From assembly GCA_029287455.1 (NCBI GenBank), contig JARFRB010000141.1, positions 1 to 64,000 of the forward strand: a stretch of DNA of 64,000 bases. The letters run 5' to 3'. Position numbers and translations under genes: made by a program. Under the pieces are notes generated by a model. The model saw nothing but the letters and a program-made list of their open reading frames with translations. It made no database searches and was not told the DNA's origin. Of this stretch, positions 48,334 through 57,618 are shown in pieces. The DNA comes from Pelagibius litoralis. GTDB lineage: Bacteria > Pseudomonadota > Alphaproteobacteria > Kiloniellales > DSM-21159. Each line of letters opens with the position of its first letter. The stretch's first letter is position 1.

Positions 48334-49368
48334 CTACATGCTGAGCTTGGCCAGGCCGTTCGCCTGCGACGCCATCTCGGCGCGATCGGCGTCCGGCAAG
48401 GGGATCAGGCCCTTGTCGGCGAGGTAGCCATCGGGGCCCCAAGCTCCTTCGTTGGTGAACTCCGCGATGAACTCGGAGATCCCCGGGATCACACCGACAT
48501 GCTCCTGCTTCACATAGAAGTAGAGCGAGCGGGACACGCCGTACTCACCGTCAGCGATGTTCTCAAAGGTCGGCTCGACGCCGCCGATGATGGAGCCCTG
48601 CACCTTGTCGGAGTTCTGGTCGAGGAACGAGAACCCGAAGATGCCCAGGGCCGCCGGGTTGGCTTCCAGCTTCTGGACGATCAGGTTGTCGTTTTCGCCC
48701 GCTTCGATGAACAGGCCGTCCTCGCGCATGGCGTCGGAGATCGCGCGGAAGGCCTTCTTGTCTTCCTTGCGCAGGGCAGCCAGCGAGTCGAAGGACTTCG
48801 CGCCTTCACGCATCACCAGCTCGACGAAGGCGTCGCGGGTGCCGGAGGTCGGCGGCGGGCCGAGAACTTCGATCTTGGTGTTGGGCAGGGAGGGATCGAT
48901 ATCGCTCCACATCTGGTAGGGGTTGTCGACGAGCTCGCCGTCAACCGGAACCTTCGCCGCCAGAGCCTGGAAGATCTGCTCCTTGGTCAGGCTGTAACGT
49001 TCAGCCGCCTTGGAGTTCGCCAAGACGATGCCGTCGTAGCCCACCTTAACCTCGGTGATGCCGATACCGTTCTTGCTGCAGGTCTCGAACTCGGAGGCCT
49101 TGATGCGGCGCGAGGCATTGGTGATGTCCGGGTGCTCGACACCCACGCCGGCGCAGAACAGCTTCATGCCGCCGCCGCTACCGGTGGACTCGACAACCGG
49201 CGTCTTGAAGCCGCTGGTCTTGCCGAACTGCTCGGCGACCGCGGTGGAGAAGGGAAACACCGTCGAGGAACCGACGATGCGGATCTGATCGCGGGCCTGA
49301 GCGGCGGCGGTGCCAGCCGACAGCGCCATAGCCACCGCGGCCGCGAGGGCGATAGTATTTTTGTTCAC
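48334..49368 (-). CDS. pstS: periplasmic phosphate-binding protein PstS
   Basis: 344 residues. Signal peptide MNKNTIALAAAVAMALSAGTAAAQ. The mature protein starts DQIRIVGSSTVFPFSTAVAE with the phosphate-binding SSTV region, ESTGSGGGMKLFCAG and LGPPPTSGTRDAFVELVM, all typical of the alphaproteobacterial PstS type. GTG 49368 is chosen because GGAG lies 8 bases upstream and the signal peptide begins there. Two tandem PHO boxes lie 110-153 bases upstream, so strong PhoB activation is expected. Confidence 0.96.
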   Translation of the reverse strand: MNKNTIALAAAVAMALSAGTAAAQARDQIRIVGSSTVFPFSTAVAEQFGKTSGFKTPVVESTGSGGGMKLFCAGVGVEHPDITNASRRIKASEFETCSKNGIGITEVKVGYDGIVLANSKAAERYSLTKEQIFQALAAKVPVDGELVDNPYQMWSDIDPSLPNTKIEVLGPPPTSGTRDAFVELVMREGAKSFDSLAALRKEDKKAFRAISDAMREDGLFIEAGENDNLIVQKLEANPAALGIFGFSFLDQNSDKVQGSIIGGVEPTFENIADGEYGVSRSLYFYVKQEHVGVIPGISEFIAEFTNEGAWGPDGYLADKGLIPLPDADRAEMASQANGLAKLSM

Positions 49369-49477
49369 GTGGATGCTCCACTTCTTCGATTTGAGGCTTT
49401 GATCGGTCGGCCGTATTAACCCCGGCCGTGGGGCATTCCTAGACACTCCCCAGCAGGAACCACGACAGGCTACTGTG

Positions 49478-49521
49478 CGGTTACGACCCATTCACGACAG
49501 ATTTGCTACATTTTTATGACG
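49478..49521 (-). promoter_or_regulatory. two tandem PHO boxes upstream of pstS
   Basis: Read on the minus strand, four 11-bp direct repeats follow each other without gaps: CGTCATAAAAA, TGTAGCAAATC, TGTCGTGAATG, GGTCGTAACCG. The 11-bp phase and GTCAT/GTCGT-type heads are those of PhoB binding sites, and two half-site pairs make two PHO boxes. Confidence 0.85.
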
Positions 49522-49591
49522 GCGCATTCGCCTTTGCACATCTGGTGTGGAAGCCGCATAACATGTTGAAGAAAATGTCTATTCCCGGGGC

Positions 49592-51028
49592 TTAACCGGC
49601 TTTGCGCGCCATGTCGTCCAGGCCTTCGTAGGGCTCGGCCAGGGGAAGATAGACCGTGAACACCGAGCCGCGGCCGGTTTCGCTATCGACGGTGAGCTGG
49701 CCGCGATGGCGGTTCACGATATGTTTCACGATTGCCAGCCCCAGGCCCGTCCCGCCCAGTTCGCGTGAGCGCGCGGTATTGATGCGGTAGAACCGCTCGG
49801 TCAAACGCGGCAGGTGCTCACGCGGGATGCCGTCGCCGCTGTCGGTCACCGAAATCGCCGCCGTGGGCCGGGCGATTCGCCGGGCCGCCGGGTCGCTGGC
49901 CGGGTCGGCGAGGCGGGCCGCGACCACGACCCGGCTGTCGGTGCGGCCGTACTTCACGGCGTTGTCGATCAGGTTCTGGAAGACCTGAGCCAACTCGTCC
50001 TGCTCGCCGACCACCGGCGGCAAGTCAGGCAGCGAAAGCTCGATGCGGATGCCCCGCGCGCGCGCCTTCAGCTCCAGGCCGCGGGCGACACTCTCCAAGG
50101 TTCTCTGCAGGCTGGCGCTGCCGGTGGGCGGGGTGTGCTCTTGCATCTCGATCCGCGAGAGACTGAGCAAATCGTCTACCAAACGCGCCATGCGCATGGA
50201 CTGGTCGTGCATGATCACAAGAAAACGCTCTTGCGCCTCGCCATCCTCGCGTGCGGGTCCGCGCAACGTCTCGATGAAGCCGATCAGGCTGGACAGCGGC
50301 GTGCGCAGCTCATGGCTGGCGTTGGCCACGAAATCCGCCCGCATGCGCTCGGCCTGGCGCGCGGCTGTCAGGTCATGCAGGGACAGGATGGCCACGGTGC
50401 CGTCCAGGGCGGGGGTGGTGAGCGGAACCACGCGCGCCGAAAACTCGCGCTCGATCTCGCCGTGCAGGGCGAACTCCACGACTTGACCGCCCTCCCCTGC
50501 GACCGCGGCGTCGGCGGCGGACAGCAGGTTTGGATTGCGCAGGATCGATATCAGATCCCGCCCCATCAGATTACCACCGAACAGCGACTCCGCGGCCGGA
50601 TTGGCGCGCACGATGCGGCGACCGCGGTCCAGCATGATCAAGGGATCGGGCAGATTGGACAGGATTGTCTCGTTGCCAGTTATCGCCGCCTCCAGCTCGC
50701 GGCGGCGGCGCTGGCGCTCGCGGGCGGTCTCGACCACGGTTTCGTCGAGTTCGGGCGCCAGCACCGGCGAGCGCCCGGAGGGCGGCTTGGGGAGCGGATC
50801 GGACGCGCCCGCCGAGCGCAAAGCCTCGATATAGCGCCGTAGGGCCTCGACATGGGTGAAGTGCGGATAGAGGATCGCGAATACCGCCACAACCACAAGC
50901 GCCACACCGGCCAGGGCCCACTCCGCCGCCAAGTGGCCAAGCGCAGCCAAGCCACCCAAGGCAAGCGCGCCGGGGGCAGAAAGCAAAATGACGGCGACGG
51001 GCAGACGCCGGCGCAACGTGGATTTCAT
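49592..51028 (-). CDS. phoR: phosphate regulon sensor histidine kinase PhoR
   Basis: 478 residues. Two N-terminal membrane helices (about 10-30 and 36-55), a PAS domain (about 118-215: ILSNLPDPLIMLDRGRRIVRAN), the HisKA motif with H239 (NASHELRTPLSSLIGF), and an ATPase domain with N-box (NLIDNAVKYG), SDSGDGIP and GGTGLGLAIVKH. Autophosphorylates and activates PhoB when phosphate is scarce. First gene of the block; a 223-base gap containing the PHO boxes separates it from pstS. Confidence 0.95.
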   Translation of the reverse strand: MKSTLRRRLPVAVILLSAPGALALGGLAALGHLAAEWALAGVALVVVAVFAILYPHFTHVEALRRYIEALRSAGASDPLPKPPSGRSPVLAPELDETVVETARERQRRRRELEAAITGNETILSNLPDPLIMLDRGRRIVRANPAAESLFGGNLMGRDLISILRNPNLLSAADAAVAGEGGQVVEFALHGEIEREFSARVVPLTTPALDGTVAILSLHDLTAARQAERMRADFVANASHELRTPLSSLIGFIETLRGPAREDGEAQERFLVIMHDQSMRMARLVDDLLSLSRIEMQEHTPPTGSASLQRTLESVARGLELKARARGIRIELSLPDLPPVVGEQDELAQVFQNLIDNAVKYGRTDSRVVVAARLADPASDPAARRIARPTAAISVTDSGDGIPREHLPRLTERFYRINTARSRELGGTGLGLAIVKHIVNRHRGQLTVDSETGRGSVFTVYLPLAEPYEGLDDMARKAG

Positions 51029-51183
51029 GGCCGAACTATTTCACGAATCAACCACACGGCGCAATCTCCGCCGGATCACGCGCGAACCGTAGCATCAATT
51101 TGTGACGAAACCGCTCACATAAGCGACGGTCTTCACCGGAGTCGCTTGGATTCCTCCCTTTAACCCCCGCCGCGTGCCGCCCG

Positions 51184-53466
51184 CTACCCCTCGGCGATCG
51201 CGGCATGGGCGGCCAAGAGGGCGGAGGTCACGATATCGTTGACCGTCGCCCCCAACCCGACGATTTGCGCGGGCTTAGCCAAACCAATCAAAAGCGGGCC
51301 GATCATCGCGCCCGCGCCCAGGCTCGGGATCATCTTGGTGGTGATGTTCGCCGCATGTAGCGCCGGCATGATCAGAACGTTGGCCGGACCCGACAGACGG
51401 CAGAAGGGATAGAGCTGACGCATCAGATCGTGATTCAAGGCGACATTTGCCTGCATCTCGCCATCGTACTCGAAATCCACCTGGCGCGAATCCAGCACGT
51501 CGATCGCCTCGCGGATGCGCATCGCCTTCTCCCGGGGCGGGTTGCCGAAGTTCGAGAAGCTGAGAAGGGCCACCCTGGGTTCGTGGCCCATCGCCCGCGC
51601 TTGCGCTGCGGTTTGCACTGCGATATCCGCCAGAACCTCCGCGGGCGGCAGCTCGTGGATCTGGGTATCGGCGACGAAAACTGAGCCCCCGCGGTGCAGC
51701 AGGATGTTCATGCCGAAGACGCGCGCGCCAGGCTTGGGGTCCAAGCAGCGGGAGAGGTCCTCGAAGCTGATATTGAACGGGCGGGTCAAACCGGTCACCA
51801 GGCCATCGGCCTCGCCGCAGCCTAGCATGCAGCCGGCGAAGACGTTACGGTTCTGGTTAACCATCCGCTGGCAATCGCGGAACAAGAAGCCTTTGCGCTT
51901 GAGCCGGTTGTAGAGAAACTCCGTGTAGCGCTCACGGTGATTGCCCACCCCGGCGTTAAAGATCTCCGCGAAATCGCCCGTCAGGCCGAGCGCGGCCATG
52001 GTCGCTTCAATGCGCTCGGCCCGGCCGATGAGAATGGGTGTTCCGTAGCCGGCATTAAAGAAGGCCTGGGCCGCGCGGATGGTCTGCTCCTCCTCGCCTT
52101 CCGCGAAGATCACGCGGCCGGGCCGATTTCGCACTTTCTCGACAATCGACTGCAGGCTGGCGCTGGTCGGATCCAGCCGCCCGGAGAGCTGGCGCACATA
52201 TTCGGCCATGTCGTCGATGGGCTTGCGCGCCACGCCGGTCTCGATCGCGGCTTCGGCGACCGCGCGCGGAACCTGTACGATCAGCCGCGGATCGAAGGGT
52301 GCCGGGATGATGTAATCGGCGCCATAGCGCAAGCGCCGTCCCGCGTAGGCACGGTCGACCTCGTCCGGCACGTCCTCGCGCGCCAGGGCCGCCAAGGCAT
52401 GCGCGGCGGCGATCTTCATCTCCATGTTGATGGTCGAGGCGCGCACATCCAAGGCACCCCTGAAAATATAGGGAAAACCCAGGACATTGTTGACCTGGTT
52501 CGGATAATCGGAGCGCCCGGTGGCGACGATGGCGTCAGGACGGACCTCGTGCACTTCTTCCGGCGTGATCTCGGGATCGGGATTGGCCATGGCGAAGATG
52601 ATTGGCTTGTCGGCCATGCTCTTGACCATGTCTTGATCGACGGCGCCCTTGGCGGAAAGGCCGAAGAAGATGTCGGCCCCGTCCAAGGCCTCGCGCAGAT
52701 CACGCGCCTCGGTCTTCACCGCGTGGCCGGACTTCCACTGGTTCATCCCCGCCTCGCGGCCTTGATAGATCACGCCGCGGGTATCGCAGAGCAGGACGTT
52801 CTCGTTTTTGAAGCCCATCGCCTTGACGAGTTCGGCGCAGGCGATGCCGGCCGAGCCGGCGCCGTTGATCACCATCCTGGCGCTCGCCATGTCGCGGCCG
52901 GTCAAATGCAAGGCGTTGATCACGCCGGCCGCGGCGATGATAGCGGTGCCGTGCTGGTCGTCGTGGAAGACCGGAATATCCATCAGCTCCTTGAGGCGCT
53001 GCTCGATGATGAAGCATTCCGGCGCCTTGATGTCCTCCAGGTTGATCCCGCCGAAGGTGCTGCCCAGAAAGCGCACGCAGTTCACGAACTCGTCCACGTC
53101 CTCGGTGGAAACCTCAAGGTCGATGCCGTCGATGTCGGCGAAGCGCTTGAACAGCACCGCCTTGCCTTCCATCACCGGCTTGGAGGCGAGCGCGCCCAGA
53201 TTGCCGAGCCCCAGCACCGCCGTGCCGTTCGAAATCACAGCCACAATGTTGCCCCGCGCCGTGTAATCGTAGCTCAGCGCCGGGTCCTCGGCGATCCGGC
53301 GGCAGGGTTCCGCGACGCCCGGTGAATAGGCCAGCGAAAGATCGCGCTGGGTGGTCAACGGCTTCGTTGGGGCGACCTCCAACTTGCCTGGACGGCCTTG
53401 CGCGTGAAACTCCAGCGCGTCCGCCGCGGCGGTTCGCCCATGCTTGCTATCCATTTCCTTGACCAC
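51184..53466 (-). CDS. maeB: NADP-dependent malic enzyme with C-terminal phosphotransacetylase-like domain
   Basis: 760 residues. The malic enzyme part (about 1-430) contains DLSLAYSPGVAEPCRRIAED, GLGNLGALASKPVMEGKAVLFK, FHDDQHGTAIIAAAGVINAL, VINGAGSAGIACAELVKAMG and FAMANPDPEI. The C-terminal part (about 440-760) is a phosphotransacetylase-like domain (GRVIFAEGEEEQTIRAAQ, GLVTGLTRPF, NILLHRGGSVFVADTQI, VLIMPALHAANI). Oxidatively decarboxylates malate to pyruvate; in related MaeB proteins the PTA-like domain is regulatory, binding acetyl-CoA. GTG 53466 and ATG 53454 are both plausible starts. Confidence 0.95.
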   Translation of the reverse strand: MVKEMDSKHGRTAAADALEFHAQGRPGKLEVAPTKPLTTQRDLSLAYSPGVAEPCRRIAEDPALSYDYTARGNIVAVISNGTAVLGLGNLGALASKPVMEGKAVLFKRFADIDGIDLEVSTEDVDEFVNCVRFLGSTFGGINLEDIKAPECFIIEQRLKELMDIPVFHDDQHGTAIIAAAGVINALHLTGRDMASARMVINGAGSAGIACAELVKAMGFKNENVLLCDTRGVIYQGREAGMNQWKSGHAVKTEARDLREALDGADIFFGLSAKGAVDQDMVKSMADKPIIFAMANPDPEITPEEVHEVRPDAIVATGRSDYPNQVNNVLGFPYIFRGALDVRASTINMEMKIAAAHALAALAREDVPDEVDRAYAGRRLRYGADYIIPAPFDPRLIVQVPRAVAEAAIETGVARKPIDDMAEYVRQLSGRLDPTSASLQSIVEKVRNRPGRVIFAEGEEEQTIRAAQAFFNAGYGTPILIGRAERIEATMAALGLTGDFAEIFNAGVGNHRERYTEFLYNRLKRKGFLFRDCQRMVNQNRNVFAGCMLGCGEADGLVTGLTRPFNISFEDLSRCLDPKPGARVFGMNILLHRGGSVFVADTQIHELPPAEVLADIAVQTAAQARAMGHEPRVALLSFSNFGNPPREKAMRIREAIDVLDSRQVDFEYDGEMQANVALNHDLMRQLYPFCRLSGPANVLIMPALHAANITTKMIPSLGAGAMIGPLLIGLAKPAQIVGLGATVNDIVTSALLAAHAAIAEG

Positions 53467-53590
53467 TTGCCCTCCCCCCGCCGCCCCTGCCGGGCAGCTT
53501 CTTTTTCCAAATTCGCGGCTTGGCCCGCGCGGAGCAGGTTAGCATCCCGCCGAGCACGGGGGCCATGCCAATGCGCCTTGGGTCCAGCCC

Positions 53591-54100
53591 CTAGGCCTGC
53601 CCCACGCTTCGCCGGTGCCGGTGCACATCCTCGGCTCCGTTCGCTTCCAAGATCGCTTCGGCTTCGCGCAAGCGCTCGCCCTCGCCGGCGACCCATAGCA
53701 ACACGGTGCCATTCTCCAGCGCGCGGGCGAAGGCCTCGGTGTGCGGCGTTGCCTCGACCTTCTCCAAGAGATCCCTGAGAGCCGCGCCAGTAAAGCCGGC
53801 TGCCACCGCGGCCGCGATCAGGGCCCCGACCGGCCCGGCCGCCACGGCGATCAAGCCGGCGGTGGTGATAGGGCCCACGTACTTGATCTCCCCCACCATT
53901 CCCGCCAAAGCGTCCCGCCAGGCCTCCCCCGGCTCCCCGGCCGCGTCGATCGACTCGTGCGTGTCGAGCACCGAAAGGTCCGCATGGCCGAAACCGGCGG
54001 CGCGCAGGGCCTCGACGGCCGCGGTAAAGTCTCCGCGCCTGGCGAAGCGGCCGACGATCTCGCTGGGGTCGACGGGCGGGGAGCTTGACGGATCGGACAA
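53591..54100 (-). CDS. hypothetical protein with a glycine-zipper-like membrane segment
   Basis: 169 residues. The N-terminal domain (about 12-75: IVGRFARRGDFTAAVEALRAAGFGHADLSVLD) looks like the YflT/DUF1269-type alpha/beta fold of stress-related proteins. The centre (about 78-108) is a Gly/Ala-rich hydrophobic stretch, TTAGLIAVAAGPVGALIAAA, typical of glycine-zipper insertions. A second alpha/beta unit follows (TEAFARALENGTVLLWVAGEG) with a C-terminal helix and basic tail. I do not recognise a named function. Divergent from mutS, 127 bases away. Confidence 0.75.
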   Translation of the reverse strand: MSDPSSSPPVDPSEIVGRFARRGDFTAAVEALRAAGFGHADLSVLDTHESIDAAGEPGEAWRDALAGMVGEIKYVGPITTAGLIAVAAGPVGALIAAAVAAGFTGAALRDLLEKVEATPHTEAFARALENGTVLLWVAGEGERLREAEAILEANGAEDVHRHRRSVGQA

Positions 54101-54227
54101 GAAGCGACTCCTTTAAAAAACGCCATTCACACTGCTTTTTCGTTACGGCATTGTGCCGCGCCGGGGCGCCCTGTGCTAGCCTTCGCGCGTCCTCCCCTTC
54201 GCAACCCGGATTTGCCCGACCGCGCCC

Positions 54228-56915
54228 GTGCCCGACACGCCACCGCCAGCCCCAGCTCCCGCCACGCCGATGATGGCCCAGTATCTGGGGATCAAGCAGG
54301 CGCACCCGGATTGCCTGCTGTTCTACCGGATGGGCGATTTCTATGAAATGTTCTTCGAGGACGCGGTCGAGGCCGCCGCCGCCCTAGACATCAGGCTAAC
54401 CAAGCGCGGCCAGCACGGCGGCCAGGAAGTACCTATGTGCGGCGTGCCGGTGCACGCGGCCGAAAGCTATCTCTCGCGGCTGATCCGCAAGGGCTTCAAG
54501 GTCGCGATCTGCGAGCAGATGGAAGACCCGGCGGAAGCCAAGAAACGGGGCGGCAAGTCGGTCGTGCGGCGCGACGTGGTCCGCATGGTCACCCCCGGAA
54601 CGCTGACCGAAGAGGAACTGCTCGACGCGCGCGCCCACAACTACCTGACCGCCCTGACCGAGGTGGCGGGCGCCATGGGTCTGGCCTGGCTGGACATTTC
54701 GACCGGGGATTTCGCCGTTGAACCGCTTGAGCTCCCACGGCTGGCGGCAACCCTCGCCCGTCTCGATCCGGGTGAGGTGCTGCTGCCCGACCGCTTGCTG
54801 CGAAGGCCGGATGTTGCGGAAGCCCTAAGCGACTGGAAAGAGCGCCTGACCCCCCTGCCCGGCGCGCGCTTCGACAGCGCGAACGCCGCCAACCGCTTGC
54901 GCGCGGTCTTCCAGGTGGAGGCTCTGGATGCCTTCGGCGCCTTCGGGCGCGCAGAGCTGGCGGCCGCCGGCGCCCTGATCGACTACGTCGAGCTGACCCA
55001 GAAAGGCCGCCTGCCCCGCCTATCGCCGCCACGCCGCCTAGGGCCCGGCGCCCGCATGGAGATCGACGCGGCCACCCGCCGGAATCTGGAACTGACCGAG
55101 AGCCTGTCCGGCGGCCGCAAGGGCAGCTTGCTCGCCACCATCGACCGCACGATCACCGGGGCGGGCGCGCGCCTGCTTGCCGGCCGACTGGCTGCCCCGC
55201 TCACCTCCGTCCCGGACATTCGGGCCCGCCACGACGCGGTGGATTACCTGCTCGACCACGCCGAGCCCCGGACCGACCTGCGCGCCGACCTGCGGGCGGC
55301 GCTGCGCCGCTGCCCGGATGTGGAGCGGGCCCTGTCCCGCCTGTCCCTAGGGCGGGGCGGCCCACGCGACCTGGCTGCTGTTCGCGACGCCCTGACGGTC
55401 GCGGCAGAAATTGCCAGCCGCTTGCAACACGAGACGCTGGAGGCGCCGCCCGCACAGCTCCAAAGCGCCATCGCCGATCTCGGCCCGCATCCAGCCCAGA
55501 TAGACCGCCTGGCCCGGGCGCTGGCGCCGGATCCCCCGCCCCAGACACGCGATGGCGGTTTTATCGCCCCCGGCTTTGCCCCGGAACTGGATGAGCTCAA
55601 GGGCCTAAGGGATGAGAGCCGCCGGCTGATCGCGAACCTCCAGGCCGGCTACGCGGCGGACACCGGCATCGCCTCCCTGAAGATCCGGCACAACAACGTG
55701 CTTGGCTATTTCATCGAAGTTTCGGCCGGCAACGCGGGCAAAATGCCCAGCGGCCCGGAGGCGGGCTACATTCATCGCCAGACCCTCGCCAGCGCCGTTC
55801 GCTACACCACGGTTGAGCTGTCGGAGCTGGAGCAGCGGATCGCCAGTGCCGCGGACAAGGCCCTGGCCCTTGAGCTCTCGATCTTCGAGGAGCTGACGCG
55901 TGACGTGCTGGCTCGCGCCGACGCCGTCGCCGCGGCCGGGCAAGCGCTCGCGGAGATCGACCTGGCGGCCGCCTTGGCGGAGCTGGCCGCCCGGGAGCGC
56001 TGGACGCGCCCAAGTGTCGAGGAGTCCCTTACCTTCTCGGTGACCGGCGGCCGTCATCCGGTGGTCGAGGCCTCCTTGAGGAGCCTCTCCGGCGCGCCTT
56101 TCGTCGCCAACGACTGCGCCTTGGGCGGGGACGACAGGGTTTGGCTGGTGACCGGCCCCAACATGGCGGGCAAGTCGACCTTCTTGCGGCAGAACGCCCT
56201 CGTCGCCCTCTTGGCCCAAGCCGGCGCCTTCGTGCCGGCGGAACGCGCTGTCATCGGCATCGTCGACCGGCTGTTCAGCCGTGTCGGCGCAGCGGACGAT
56301 CTGGCGCGCGGCCGCTCGACCTTCATGGTCGAAATGGTGGAAACGGCGGCCATCCTCAATCAGGCCGGCCCGCGCGCCTTCGTCATCTTGGACGAGATCG
56401 GGCGGGGAACGGCGACCTACGACGGCCTGTCCATCGCCTGGGCCTGCGTCGAGCACCTGCACGAGGTGAACGGCTGCCGCGCCCTGTTCGCCACGCATTA
56501 CCACGAATTGACCAGCCTTGCCGCCAAGCTGCCGGCCTTGTCCTGCCATGCCATGCGCGTCAAGGAATGGGAGAACGAGGTGGTCTTTCTCCACGAGGTC
56601 GTGGCAGGCGCCGCCGACCGCTCCTACGGGATCCACGTGGCGCGCCTCGCGGGCTTGCCGAAGACCGCCCTGGCGCGCGCGGAAGCGGTGCTCGAACTTT
56701 TGGAATCGGGGGAGCAGGCTAGCGCGCTCACCCGGCTCGCAGACGATTTGCCGCTCTTCGCCGCCACGGCCGCGCGGGTTTCGGGGGGAGAGTCGAGCGC
56801 GCCAAGCCCCCTCGCCGAACGATTGTCCGCCGTCGTTCCCGACGCCTTGACCCCTCGCGAGGCCTTGAACCTGATCTACGAGCTTAAGGCGCTGCTTGGC
56901 GACGAAGCGGAGTAG
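54228..56915 (+). CDS. mutS: DNA mismatch repair protein MutS
   Basis: 895 residues. The mismatch-binding F-x-E motif lies in [10 protein letters not shown] near residue 35. The connector, lever and clamp domains follow, and the ATPase core has Walker [10 protein letters not shown] (about 643), the Walker [13 protein letters not shown] and ATHYHEL. Length is normal. GTG 54228 starts [19 protein letters not shown]; the first 13 residues are Pro/Ala-rich. Conserved synteny with maeB and glnD in alphaproteobacteria. Confidence 0.97.
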   Translation: MPDTPPPAPAPATPMMAQYLGIKQAHPDCLLFYRMGDFYEMFFEDAVEAAAALDIRLTKRGQHGGQEVPMCGVPVHAAESYLSRLIRKGFKVAICEQMEDPAEAKKRGGKSVVRRDVVRMVTPGTLTEEELLDARAHNYLTALTEVAGAMGLAWLDISTGDFAVEPLELPRLAATLARLDPGEVLLPDRLLRRPDVAEALSDWKERLTPLPGARFDSANAANRLRAVFQVEALDAFGAFGRAELAAAGALIDYVELTQKGRLPRLSPPRRLGPGARMEIDAATRRNLELTESLSGGRKGSLLATIDRTITGAGARLLAGRLAAPLTSVPDIRARHDAVDYLLDHAEPRTDLRADLRAALRRCPDVERALSRLSLGRGGPRDLAAVRDALTVAAEIASRLQHETLEAPPAQLQSAIADLGPHPAQIDRLARALAPDPPPQTRDGGFIAPGFAPELDELKGLRDESRRLIANLQAGYAADTGIASLKIRHNNVLGYFIEVSAGNAGKMPSGPEAGYIHRQTLASAVRYTTVELSELEQRIASAADKALALELSIFEELTRDVLARADAVAAAGQALAEIDLAAALAELAARERWTRPSVEESLTFSVTGGRHPVVEASLRSLSGAPFVANDCALGGDDRVWLVTGPNMAGKSTFLRQNALVALLAQAGAFVPAERAVIGIVDRLFSRVGAADDLARGRSTFMVEMVETAAILNQAGPRAFVILDEIGRGTATYDGLSIAWACVEHLHEVNGCRALFATHYHELTSLAAKLPALSCHAMRVKEWENEVVFLHEVVAGAADRSYGIHVARLAGLPKTALARAEAVLELLESGEQASALTRLADDLPLFAATAARVSGGESSAPSPLAERLSAVVPDALTPREALNLIYELKALLGDEAE

Positions 56916-57091
56916 CCCTGCCCCGCCGGAGCGAATATCGCACGAAGGTTGCCGCGCGAAACGGGCCCACAGCCCGGAGGTTAACGAAATATTTCCGAAT
57001 TTCTGGCATCTAGAAGCGGCGGGAGTCCGGGCAGTGCAAAGACCCGGCGGCGCAAAGGAAAGATTTCGGTCCGCAGGAAGGGGACGGGGAC

Positions 57092-57466
57092 ATGTTCGGC
57101 ATCACGAAAGTTTGGCTCACCAGCCGCGAAAGGGACGCGTGCGAAACCGTGACGCGCCTGGTTCTGGAGACGGGCTCCAGAGCCAACAAGCGCATCGCCC
57201 GCCGTCTAGCAAGAACCTGGAAAGCGCGAAGCGGGACCGACAACTACTTCGCAATGAACCAGACCTGGCAAAGCCTGAGCGTTTGGCTCGACCAGTTCAC
57301 GGAGTATCTCAAGACCGTTGAGGGGCAGCTGACCGCGGCCGAGAAGGACCTGCTCCTCTCCGCAAGCGAAGCTCTCTCGCGAATCTCGAGCAGGCGCGGC
57401 GGGCTGCTTCCCTCGATGCCCCGGCTTCCCGAGCTGCCGATCAGGCGGCGCAGCAGGGCTAGATAG
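57092..57466 (+). CDS. hypothetical protein between mutS and glnD
   Basis: 124 residues, mostly helical: TSRERDACETVTRLVLETGS, KRIARRLARTWKARSG, QSLSVWLDQFTEYLKTVEGQLTAAEKDLLLSASEALSRIS, then a Pro/Arg-rich basic tail (LPELPIRRRSRAR). No signal peptide or membrane segment. GGGGACGGGGAC precedes the ATG. The upstream 176-base gap has an AT-rich stretch (GAAATATTTCCGAATTTC near 56985) that could contain a promoter. I do not recognise a family; the composition is consistent with a genuine gene. Confidence 0.6.
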   Translation: MFGITKVWLTSRERDACETVTRLVLETGSRANKRIARRLARTWKARSGTDNYFAMNQTWQSLSVWLDQFTEYLKTVEGQLTAAEKDLLLSASEALSRISSRRGGLLPSMPRLPELPIRRRSRAR

Positions 57467-57618
57467 AGGCCGGGCCGATCCCACGGACGGGTTTCCAGTG
57501 CGCCCCCGCGAAGCTAAAATGGGTGTGAAACCCTCTCGAAACGGGGTATCAACCGTGAGTCGCGCGCGAGGGCCGTTAGCCCCCGCCCGCCTGACCTTGG
57601 GAAGAAAAGCACGACCGC

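Noticed and set aside
51085-51125. TGTGA-N9-TCACA inverted repeat upstream of phoR as a CRP site or PHO box
   Set aside because: The spacer is 9 rather than the 6 bases of a CRP site, and the 11-bp phase of a PHO box is off by one. The resemblance is too weak to report as a feature.
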